Origin: Opitutia bacterium Tous-C4FEB
GTDB taxonomy: Bacteria > Verrucomicrobiota > Verrucomicrobiia > Opitutales > Opitutaceae
Direction: 5' to 3'
DNA: 64,000 bases
Assembly: GCA_002304445.1 (NCBI GenBank)
Contig: NEVA01000016.1
Coordinates: forward strand, 1 to 64,000
Positions 18,517 to 25,471 of this stretch are shown piece after piece. Under the pieces are notes generated by a model. That model worked only from the letters and a program-made list of their open reading frames with translations, had not been told where the DNA came from and made no database searches. Made by a program: the position numbers and the translations under genes. Numbering within the stretch: the stretch's first letter is position 1; each line of letters begins with the position of its first letter.

Positions 18517-19716
18517 ATGATTTTCAACACCTACTGGTTCGTCCTTTTCACGGTCGTTTTTTTTCCCGGGTACTGGCTGATCAGGTGGCCCGCCGCCCGC
18601 GGTTGGTGGCTGCTCTGCGGGTGCGCCGTGTTTCATACCCACTTCGCCGGCCCGGCGGGAGTCGTGCCCATCGTCGTACTCGGCGCGCTCACCTACGCCT
18701 GTGCCCTGAGCGGTAACCGTCTGCTCTGCTATGGCGCGGTCGCCGCCTGCGTCATCGCGCTCGTCGGCTACAAATACACACACTTTTTGAGCGCCGAGAT
18801 CCTCGCCGCCATCGCTCCGGAGCTTGGTGCAAAAACCAACGCGATCGCCGCCACTTGGCTTCCGGCGATCCCGCCGCTCGCCCTGAGTTTCTTTACCTTC
18901 GAATTCGTTCACTACCTCGTCGACGTGGCCCGCGGCCATGCGCCGATCCGCCGCCCCAAGGAGTTCGCACTCTTCGCGATCTATTTTCCGTCGCTCGTCG
19001 CCGGCCCAATCAAGCGCTATCAGGATTTCACCGCCGCCCTGCCCAAGGCCCTCGGCCGCGTCGAACTCGCCGATGTCGCCGCCGGCGCCCAACGCGTGGC
19101 CCTCGGGTTCTGCAAAAAAATCCTGCTCGCCGACAACCTCACCCTCGCCCTCGCGTTCCACGAAAAGGATTTCTTCGCCCTCACCGCCCCCGAGGCCTGG
19201 CTCTTTCTCGCCGCGCTCGCCGCCCGCATTCTCCTCGATTTCAGCGGCTATACCGACATCGCCCTCGGCTTCTCCCAAATGCTCGGCGTGCGCCTGCCCG
19301 AGAATTTCAACTACCCCTACGCGGCCACCGGCCTCCGTGATTTCTGGGCCCGGTGGCACATCTCGCTCAGCTCGTGGATTCGCGATTACATTTACATTCC
19401 TCTGGGCGGCAGCCGCCACGGCCGCTTCCGGCGCTTCCTCAATCTCGTCGTCGCCTTCGCGCTCTGCGGCCTATGGCACGGCCCCGCTGGCCATTTCCTG
19501 CTCTGGGGCCTCTGGCACGGCGGCGGCCTCGTCGTGCAGGCCACTTACCGCACCGCCCTCGGCCCGTTGGGCGCCAAGCTCGGCGCCGGCTTCGACCGCG
19601 TGCCCCTCCTCGGCTGGCTCGTCACGTTGCTCTTCGTCGCCTTCGGTTGGCTGCTCTTTTTTTATCCCGTCGCCCAGGCGTGGGCCATGGCCGTCAAACT
19701 CCTGACGTTTCGCTGA
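18517..19716 (+). CDS. MBOAT-family O-acyltransferase (DltB/AlgI-like)
   Basis: A 399-residue polytopic protein with about 10 membrane segments. It carries the MBOAT signature 'LRDFWARWHISLSSWIRDY' and the conserved histidines H321 and H334 in 'LWHGPAGHFLLWGLWHGG'. MBOATs of this class take an acyl group from a cytoplasmic thioester and pass it across the membrane. The length is close to DltB and shorter than AlgI. Its C-terminus ends '...KLLTFR' and lacks the FxYxxF motif often fused to Gram-negative MBOATs; that motif is instead on the microprotein at 20874. It is 24 bases after hddA and 3 bases before the SGNH gene, so all are probably cotranslated. The acyl donor is unknown. Confidence 0.9.
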   Translation: MIFNTYWFVLFTVVFFPGYWLIRWPAARGWWLLCGCAVFHTHFAGPAGVVPIVVLGALTYACALSGNRLLCYGAVAACVIALVGYKYTHFLSAEILAAIAPELGAKTNAIAATWLPAIPPLALSFFTFEFVHYLVDVARGHAPIRRPKEFALFAIYFPSLVAGPIKRYQDFTAALPKALGRVELADVAAGAQRVALGFCKKILLADNLTLALAFHEKDFFALTAPEAWLFLAALAARILLDFSGYTDIALGFSQMLGVRLPENFNYPYAATGLRDFWARWHISLSSWIRDYIYIPLGGSRHGRFRRFLNLVVAFALCGLWHGPAGHFLLWGLWHGGGLVVQATYRTALGPLGAKLGAGFDRVPLLGWLVTLLFVAFGWLLFFYPVAQAWAMAVKLLTFR

Positions 19717-19719
19717 GTC

Positions 19720-20877
19720 ATGACGTTCAACCAACTCAAAGCGCTCGTCCTCCTCCTCGCGATCCCCGTCGGTTTCGCCCTCGCCGTCCGGCTCGGCCGG
19801 GAGGCGGAAGGTTACGCCAAACCCCAAAGATTTGTCCGTCTCCACTACGGGATCTCGCCGGAGAGCCTGTACTACCTGCCGTTTTCGATGCTTGAGAATG
19901 TCGCGTTGGCACGGTGGGCGCCGGGCAAAACGATCGTAATCGTCGCCGGCAACTCCATCCTGAATGGCTACGGCCAGGCCGAACGCGATGTCTGGACCCT
20001 GCGCCTCCAAGAGGAACTCGGCGACCGCTACGTCGTGGTCAACCTCGCCTTCCGCGGCGCGCTACCCTACGAGGCCGGCGCCCTCGTCGCCGAATCATTG
20101 CTGCGGCGCAATTACCCCGTCGTCCTCGTCTCCAACACCTCCCCGGGGACGGTCGGACGCGTTGCCGGCAACGCCTACGGCTACCTCTATTATGATGCCC
20201 TCTACAAGGGCCGGCTCTTCAACCACCCGGCCCGCGATGCCAACATCGCCGAGTGGGAAGCCACGGCCACACCCGCCGTGCGCGCGGAGCAGGATGAACT
20301 TCGCCGCGCCGCCCGCCTTGATGCCAATTTGCGCTTCCAAGCGCTCTGGCATCACGTCGGCTACCGCCACCTGTTCACGACCTGGAACCCACACACCCGT
20401 CCGCAATTCTGGCAAGCCCGCGCGTCGGCGGTGGATAATCTGCCCGTCGCACCGCCGCTGGCCGAGCGTTTCCGCACTGAAGTCGCCTCAGAGCTCACCA
20501 TCACCCAGGGATTCAGCGTCAACCTCGCCGAGCCGGACGGTAGCGGCTCTTGGCGCGTCCTCGGCCCACCCGCCGAGATCGTCAGCGACCTCATCGAAGA
20601 TATGATTCCGCCCAAAATGCGTCGTCACATGGTCATGCTCCTGACGCAAAACGCTCCATTTTACCGCACCCGCCTCACTCCCACAGAGCTCGCCCGCGAC
20701 AATCTCGTTTTCTCGGCCTACGAACAACAATGGCGCAAACACGGTATCGCCGCCCACATCGTCGGCCTAGATTTCACGGACGAAGACTACTACGATCGCT
20801 CGCATCTCGCCGCTGCAGGCGGCCGCAAACTGGCCCGCCTCACCGCCGACTACGTCCGCCAAATCTCCCCGCCATGA
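19720..20877 (+). CDS. Membrane-anchored SGNH/DltD-like acyl transferase
   Basis: A 385-residue protein with an N-terminal membrane anchor (about residues 6-23) and a periplasmic SGNH-like domain. 'VAGNSILNGYG' places a candidate nucleophile at S79, and the C-terminal 'DRSHLAAAGGRKLA' places D359 and H362 in the DxxH arrangement of SGNH enzymes. In Dlt-like systems such a protein takes the acyl group from the shuttle tyrosine and transfers it to the polymer. The start is 3 bases after the MBOAT stop, and its TGA overlaps the ATG of the microprotein (20874), a strong sign of a complex. The polymer acceptor is inferred to be the heptose-containing glycan. Confidence 0.82.
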   Translation: MTFNQLKALVLLLAIPVGFALAVRLGREAEGYAKPQRFVRLHYGISPESLYYLPFSMLENVALARWAPGKTIVIVAGNSILNGYGQAERDVWTLRLQEELGDRYVVVNLAFRGALPYEAGALVAESLLRRNYPVVLVSNTSPGTVGRVAGNAYGYLYYDALYKGRLFNHPARDANIAEWEATATPAVRAEQDELRRAARLDANLRFQALWHHVGYRHLFTTWNPHTRPQFWQARASAVDNLPVAPPLAERFRTEVASELTITQGFSVNLAEPDGSGSWRVLGPPAEIVSDLIEDMIPPKMRRHMVMLLTQNAPFYRTRLTPTELARDNLVFSAYEQQWRKHGIAAHIVGLDFTDEDYYDRSHLAAAGGRKLARLTADYVRQISPP

Positions 20878-21011
20878 CGCCCTCCCGCCTCCGCCAATGC
20901 GGCGCGCTCACCGCCCGCCTCGCCATCGGTCTCACCATCGGGTTTCTCCTGCACTACCTCCTTTACCGACTCTCGCTTCCCGTGCAGCCCTTCATCTACG
21001 TCGCATTCTAG
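20874..21011 (+). CDS. DltX-like acyl-shuttle microprotein (copy 2, complete)
   Basis: A 45-residue protein easily missed by gene callers. It starts at the ATG overlapping the TGA of the SGNH gene (ATGA at 20874-20877) and ends with TAG at 21009-21011. It has a basic N-terminus, a single transmembrane helix (about residues 12-32) and a short tail ending PFIYVAF. FxYxxF as the last six residues is the DltX-type acyl-shuttle motif; Y43 would be the acylated residue, on the periplasmic side if the N-terminus is inside. MBOAT, SGNH and microprotein in this order reproduce the core of the dlt operon without dltA/dltC. A homologous end lies at 1-84. Motif and context are seen; acyl transfer is inferred. 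Confidence 0.82.
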   Translation: MTPSRLRQCGALTARLAIGLTIGFLLHYLLYRLSLPVQPFIYVAF

Positions 21012-21098
21012 CCCGATCGCCTCTCGCGGTGAATTTCCCCTTCCCGCGTCGATCTCGAACTGCCTGATTCCCCGTTCCACTTCTGCTTTTTCATCACC

Positions 21099-21824
21099 AT
21101 GCCCGCCTCGCCCGTCGCCCAACTCCCCGTCGCGCTGCTCGCCGGCGGCCTTGCCACCCGCCTGCGACCGATCACGGAGAAAGTCCCCAAGCTCCTCATC
21201 GAAGTCGCGGATGAACCGTTCTTCTCCCACCAAATTCGCCTCCTGAAAAAAGCCGGTCTCACCAAGATCGTCCTTTGCGTCGGCTACCTCGGCGAAAAAA
21301 TCGTCGAGCTCTACGGCGACGGATCAAAGTGGGGCATCGACATCCAATACTCGTTCGACGGCCCCAAACTCCTCGGCACCGGCGGCGCCCTCATCCAGGC
21401 GCTCCCCAAGCTGGGCGACGCCTTCTACGTTCTCTACGGCGACAGCTACCTTCCCATCGATTACCTCGCGGTCGGCGACCATTTTCAAAAGTCCGGTCGC
21501 CTCGGCCTCATGACCGTCTTCGAGAATAACGAGCGCTACGACGCCAGCAACGTCGAGTTCTCCGGCGGTGAGATCAAGGTCTACGACAAGAAGCACAAGA
21601 CGCCCGCGATGCACCACATCGACTACGGACTCGGCCTCTTCCGCGCCGCCGCCTTCGACGGCTTCCCCCGCGACGCCGTCGTCGATCTCGCCGAAGTTCA
21701 AAAAGCCCTCGTCGCCCGCCATCAACTTGTCGGCTACGAAATCGGCGACCGTTTTTACGAAATCGGTTCCCACGAGGGCCTCAACGAACTGGACGCCCTG
21801 CTTCGCTCTGGGAAGTTCGTCTGA
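21099..21824 (+). CDS. hddC: Sugar nucleotidyltransferase, D-glycero-alpha-D-manno-heptose 1-phosphate guanylyltransferase-like
   Basis: A 241-residue NTP_transferase enzyme. 'LAGGLATRLRPITEKVPK' (residues 14-31) is the nucleotide-binding signature with the catalytic Arg and Lys, 'GTGGAL' follows, and 'YGDSY' (D115) supplies the metal-binding aspartate. In this operon it most likely transfers GMP to heptose 1-phosphate to make GDP-D-glycero-alpha-D-manno-heptose. Homologous RmlA/RffH-type thymidylyltransferases are longer, which favours HddC. It follows the acylation cassette by 87 bases and precedes gmhA. The start chosen puts the GGLATR motif about 15 residues in, the usual distance. Confidence 0.82.
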   Translation: MPASPVAQLPVALLAGGLATRLRPITEKVPKLLIEVADEPFFSHQIRLLKKAGLTKIVLCVGYLGEKIVELYGDGSKWGIDIQYSFDGPKLLGTGGALIQALPKLGDAFYVLYGDSYLPIDYLAVGDHFQKSGRLGLMTVFENNERYDASNVEFSGGEIKVYDKKHKTPAMHHIDYGLGLFRAAAFDGFPRDAVVDLAEVQKALVARHQLVGYEIGDRFYEIGSHEGLNELDALLRSGKFV

Positions 21825-21901
21825 CCACCCGGGGGATTTCGCGAAAACCGCGCTCGCCACCGGACTGCTTTGGCGCTCCATTCTGCGTCTTAAAAAAACT
21901 C

Positions 21902-22513
21902 ATGTCCTACGCCATCCAACATCTCAAAGAGACCGCCGAAATCGTCGCCAAGCTTGATCCCGTCGCCATCGAAAAGGGCGCGCAGGAACTCGTCGGCGTC
22001 CGCAACCGTGGCGGTCGCCTCTTCATCCTCGGCGTCGGTGGCAGCGCCGCCAACGCCTCCCACGCCGTGAACGATTTCCGCAAAATCGCCGGCCTCGAAG
22101 TTTACGCTCCCACCGACAACGTCTCGGAACTCACCGCCCGCACCAACGACGACGGCTGGGCCAGCGTGTTCGTGGAGTGGCTCCGCGGTTCCCGCCTCAA
22201 CGCCAAAGACGCCCTGCTCATCCTATCGGTTGGCGGCGGCAACCTGGAGAAGAACGTCTCCCCCGGTTTCATTTCCGCGATCCAGCTCGCCAAGCAAGTC
22301 GGCGCCCGCGTCATCGGCATCGTCGGCAAAGACGGCGGCTACACCGCCACCCAAGCCGATGCCTGCGTCATCATCCCGACGGTAAACCCCAACAATATCA
22401 CCCCCCACTCCGAAGCCTTCCAAGCCGTGGTCTGGCACCTGTGGGTTTCCCACCCCGACGTGAAAGTGAATCAAACAAAATGGGAATCCGTAGTAGCGGC
22501 TCCAGCCCGCTGA
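21902..22513 (+). CDS. gmhA: SIS-domain isomerase, sedoheptulose 7-phosphate isomerase-like
   Basis: A 203-residue single SIS-domain protein. The phosphosugar-binding loop 'GVGGSAANASH' lies at residues 44-54, and later 'LILSVGGGNLEKN' and 'TPHSEAFQAVVWH' match the GmhA/DiaA family, with a histidine/glutamate near the C-terminus as in GmhA. GmhA converts sedoheptulose 7-phosphate to D-glycero-D-manno-heptose 7-phosphate, the first step of the pathway completed by GmhB, HddA and HddC nearby. It differs from classical GmhA in some loop residues, so it could be a divergent paralogue acting on the same sugar. An intrinsic terminator follows at 22530. Confidence 0.82.
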   Translation: MSYAIQHLKETAEIVAKLDPVAIEKGAQELVGVRNRGGRLFILGVGGSAANASHAVNDFRKIAGLEVYAPTDNVSELTARTNDDGWASVFVEWLRGSRLNAKDALLILSVGGGNLEKNVSPGFISAIQLAKQVGARVIGIVGKDGGYTATQADACVIIPTVNPNNITPHSEAFQAVVWHLWVSHPDVKVNQTKWESVVAAPAR

Positions 22514-22529
22514 ATTGTTAATCTTGCAT

Positions 22530-22559
22530 AACGCGGCGATGACCTCGCCGCGTTTTTTT
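22530..22559 (+). terminator. Intrinsic terminator after gmhA
   Basis: A perfect 10-bp stem (AACGCGGCGA at 22530-22539 with TCGCCGCGTT at 22545-22554), a TGACC loop and a run of seven T from 22553. It would end or attenuate transcription of the hddA to gmhA run before gmhB at 22596. Confidence 0.88.
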
Positions 22560-22595
22560 GTTTTTAACCGTTCCGAATCCCTCTCCGCCTACTCG

Positions 22596-23192
22596 ATGTC
22601 CGCTCTTCGCCCCGCCGTCTTCCTTGATCGCGACGGCACGCTCAACCTTCAAGTCGTCCGCGCCGGCAAACCCTACCCGCCGGCTACCCTGGCCGAATTC
22701 GCGCTTTCCCCCGGTGTGCCCGAGGCTTGCGCCCAACTCGCCGCCGCCGGCTATGTGCTCGTGGTCGCCACCAACCAGCCCGACGTCGGCCGCGGCGACC
22801 AAGCCCAATCCGTCGTCGAGTCCATGCACGCGCGGCTCCGCGAACTCGTCCCCGCCATCTCCCACATCGAGGTTTGCTACGCACCCGGCCAAGGCGTCGC
22901 GCACGCCGAGGACTATCGCCGTAAACCCGCCCCCGGCATGATCACCGACGCCGCGAGCAATCTCGGCCTCGACCTCGCCCGTTCATGGATGGTGGGTGAC
23001 CGTTGGCGCGACATTGACTGCGGCCAACGCGCCGGTTTGCGCACCGTGTTTATCGACTTCGGTTACGACGAAGCCCTCCGTGCCGCCCCCGATTTCACCG
23101 TCCAGGACTTCACCGCCGCCGCCGCCGTAATCCTGCGCTCCACCCCTCTGCCCGAAAGTAAATCCTTGCCCGCGCCGAACCCCGAAACCTGA
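22596..23192 (+). CDS. gmhB: HAD phosphatase, heptose 1,7-bisphosphate 7-phosphatase-like
   Basis: A 198-residue HAD-superfamily enzyme. The catalytic DxD is D11/D13 in 'FLDRDGTLN', motif II is 'VATNQPDVGRGD', the lysine motif is 'RRKPAPGM' and the final motif is 'MVGDRWRDID'. This is the HisB/GmhB layout. It would remove the 7-phosphate between HddA and HddC. Unlike classical GmhB, the zinc loop (CxH...CxC before the KP motif) is absent: only one Cys and one His remain in 'VCYAPGQGVAHAED'. The ATG at 22596 was chosen because it puts DRDGT at residue 11; the frame extends upstream through the terminator, which is not plausible coding sequence. Confidence 0.8.
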   Translation: MSALRPAVFLDRDGTLNLQVVRAGKPYPPATLAEFALSPGVPEACAQLAAAGYVLVVATNQPDVGRGDQAQSVVESMHARLRELVPAISHIEVCYAPGQGVAHAEDYRRKPAPGMITDAASNLGLDLARSWMVGDRWRDIDCGQRAGLRTVFIDFGYDEALRAAPDFTVQDFTAAAAVILRSTPLPESKSLPAPNPET

Positions 23193-23212
23193 CTGCCCTC
23201 AAAAACCAAAAC

Positions 23213-23932
23213 ATGAAATCCCTCGCCGATCTCAAAGTTCAGCTCTACGCCGACGGTGCCGATAAAGCCGGCATTCTCGAACTCTACGCCAAGCCCTACA
23301 TCAAGGGCCTGACGACCAACCCCAGCCTCATGAAGAAGGCCGGGATAAAAGACTACGAGGCCTTCGCCAAAGACATCCTCCAGACCGTCACGGCGAAACC
23401 CATTTCACTCGAAGTCTTCACCGACGACATCGTCGATATGAAACGCCAAGCCCTCATGATCAATTCCTGGGGCGCCAACGTTTACACCAAGATTCCAATC
23501 ACCAATTCCAAGGGTGAATCCTGCCTGCCCCTCATCAAGGAGCTGGGCCTGCTCGGCGTTAAACTCAATGTCACCGCCCTCCTCACTCTGGCCCAAGTCC
23601 GGGGTGTCGCCGAGGCCCTCAATCCCGCCGTGCCCGCCGTCGTCTCGGTGTTCGCCGGCCGCATCGCCGACACCGGCGTCGATCCGATGCCCATCATGCG
23701 TGCCAGCGGGGCCCTGCTCACCGAGTTGCCAAAAGCGGAGCTCCTCTGGGCCAGCACGCGCGAGGTTCTGAATCTTTTCCAAGCCGAGGAATCCGGGTGC
23801 GCCATCATCACGGTCCCCCACGATATTCTGGGAAAGGCCGCCAAGATGATCGGCTTCGACCTGACCGCCCTTTCGCTGGACACCGTAAAGATGTTCGTCG
23901 CCGATTCGAACGCCGCCGGTTTCAAACTCTAA
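23213..23932 (+). CDS. Transaldolase/fructose-6-phosphate aldolase family
   Basis: A 239-residue class I aldolase barrel. The N-terminal 'GLTTNPSLM' and the Schiff-base lysine K93 in 'NVYTKIPIT' are diagnostic of the transaldolase family; the short length resembles TalC/FSA-type enzymes. It follows gmhB by 20 bases and is closed by a strong terminator. Transaldolases interconvert sedoheptulose 7-phosphate with fructose 6-phosphate, so a role in adjusting the heptose precursor pool is attractive. That link is inferred from position; a general pentose-phosphate role is equally possible. Confidence 0.88.
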   Translation: MKSLADLKVQLYADGADKAGILELYAKPYIKGLTTNPSLMKKAGIKDYEAFAKDILQTVTAKPISLEVFTDDIVDMKRQALMINSWGANVYTKIPITNSKGESCLPLIKELGLLGVKLNVTALLTLAQVRGVAEALNPAVPAVVSVFAGRIADTGVDPMPIMRASGALLTELPKAELLWASTREVLNLFQAEESGCAIITVPHDILGKAAKMIGFDLTALSLDTVKMFVADSNAAGFKL

Positions 23933-23953
23933 AAAATCCGCATTTACCTCCCC

Positions 23954-23988
23954 GGCAGACCCGCGCAACGTCGCGGGTCTGCCTTTTT
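23954..23988 (+). terminator. Intrinsic terminator after the transaldolase
   Basis: A perfect 12-bp stem (GGCAGACCCGCG at 23954-23965 with CGCGGGTCTGCC at 23972-23983), a CAACGT loop and a T tract. It closes the heptose block. Confidence 0.92.
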
Positions 23989-23992
23989 ATTT

Positions 23993-25414
23993 ATGTTCCT
24001 GCGCCCCCGCCTGACGCTCCTCGCTCTCTTCGCTCTGCTGGCCCTCTCGGCGCCGGCCATTCACGCCGCCAAAATTTCAGATGCCGCCGAGGACGCCGCC
24101 GAGGCCAAACGCCTCTTTGAAAACGCTCAAAGCTACGTGGCGAACATCGGCGAAGGACCCTATTCTTACGCCTACATCCAGTTTCACTGGAAACGCTCTC
24201 AAGCGAATATCGAGCGCATCCTCCGGGCTTATCCAGGAACCCCCACGGCGCTAAGCCTCGCGGCCGGCCAGCTCAAACTCGGCGAATTCGAACTCACCTA
24301 CTTCCGTGACCGCGTTCTGTCCCGCCTGGAAGAGAAACGCATCGCCGCTTTCGACGCCGTGAACTGCGCAATTTTCTTATACAACTTTCAAGAAAATCGC
24401 CGGGATGCCGACCACTTCGCCGCTTACGGACGGATTCTGGAAGTGTTGTCGCAACAAAAACGCTGGGCCGAAGCGCTCAGGTTTCCGGCCAAAGAAAACG
24501 AGCAGGCATTTAAAGCCGCCGCGATTTTTCGCGTGGCGGCCCGGCTCGAGGCCAACGAGATCGTGAGACAACTCCTCGCCGCCACGCCCAAGGAAAACCT
24601 CACCGCCACCCGTGCGATTCTCGGCGAAGCGCTCGCCCTGCGCGGCCGCCCGCGCACGGAAATCACCAAACTGCTCGACGAAGATTCCTCCGACCTCGTC
24701 AAACTGGGCGTCCTCTCCGGCATGATCGAGCGCGAGGTCGCCATCCAGCGCGCCGCCGCCCTCCGCACGCCGACGAAGAATATCTTCTTGGCCGGCGCTG
24801 CCCTCCAACGCCCTGACGTGCGCGACGATGTGCTCACGACCGCGCGAACCTTCTTTCCCGCCGCCTCCTCCGCGTCCACCGAACTGGTCGATGCCTACCG
24901 CGCCGCCCTCGGTGCTCAACCCGCATCCTCGGCCCCCACCTCGGTGCACCTCGCATACCTGGAATATCTGGCCGCCTTCGAGAAATTCGACGAGCTCGAA
25001 GCCCACCTCTCATCGCGGCTGCCCGCTGCCGCCCGGCAACCCGCCGCTTTGAAGGCGATCGAACTCTATGCCAAAGCCGGACGCGAAACCGACGCTCTTC
25101 GCCATCGCGCGCCATTCACCCGCGCCGGCGGCGCCGACGCTCAGAGCGCCGCCCTCGCTGAGTTCCGCGGTCAAATCCACTCTTTGGAAAAGCCGCTCAC
25201 CGTTCAGCCCAACACTTTTTCCGACCTTTCCATCACCGATCCGTGCGTGCTGGCCCAAGCCATCATGGAGTGGAGCCTCACGCCCAATCGAGCGATCCGC
25301 GGCGCCGCTCCCTACGATTCAGTCGTCCGGAAGTTTCTCCCGGGCTTCGCCAATATTCCCGCACCCAAGTCCGATGCCGTGCGCGACGCCTCCAGCGCCC
25401 TCAAGCCCTACTAA
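23993..25414 (+). CDS. Secreted helical-repeat protein of unknown function
   Basis: A 473-residue protein with a clear signal peptide (hydrophobic residues about 8-20, ending 'AIHAA'). The mature part is rich in Ala, Leu, Glu and Arg, with regularly spaced amphipathic helices reminiscent of TPR/Sel1-like solenoids, but no consensus TPR was confirmed. It starts 5 bases after the T tract of the preceding terminator, so it may have its own promoter within the overlap or arise from read-through. It precedes the large glycosyltransferase by 57 bases. A periplasmic scaffold role in glycan assembly is possible but not shown. Confidence 0.7.
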   Translation: MFLRPRLTLLALFALLALSAPAIHAAKISDAAEDAAEAKRLFENAQSYVANIGEGPYSYAYIQFHWKRSQANIERILRAYPGTPTALSLAAGQLKLGEFELTYFRDRVLSRLEEKRIAAFDAVNCAIFLYNFQENRRDADHFAAYGRILEVLSQQKRWAEALRFPAKENEQAFKAAAIFRVAARLEANEIVRQLLAATPKENLTATRAILGEALALRGRPRTEITKLLDEDSSDLVKLGVLSGMIEREVAIQRAAALRTPTKNIFLAGAALQRPDVRDDVLTTARTFFPAASSASTELVDAYRAALGAQPASSAPTSVHLAYLEYLAAFEKFDELEAHLSSRLPAAARQPAALKAIELYAKAGRETDALRHRAPFTRAGGADAQSAALAEFRGQIHSLEKPLTVQPNTFSDLSITDPCVLAQAIMEWSLTPNRAIRGAAPYDSVVRKFLPGFANIPAPKSDAVRDASSALKPY

Positions 25415-25471
25415 GCCCGTCTTTCGCTCCGCCTTCCTTTTTGCCCGGTCACTTCCTCCGTCTCTCCTCGC

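Noticed and set aside
17563-19419. Long antisense frame across hddA and the MBOAT
   Set aside because: It is a shadow of two well-supported plus-strand genes and has no domain.
22515-22595. Upstream in-frame extension of gmhB
   Set aside because: It would translate the terminator hairpin, and the DRDGT motif is correctly placed from the ATG at 22596.
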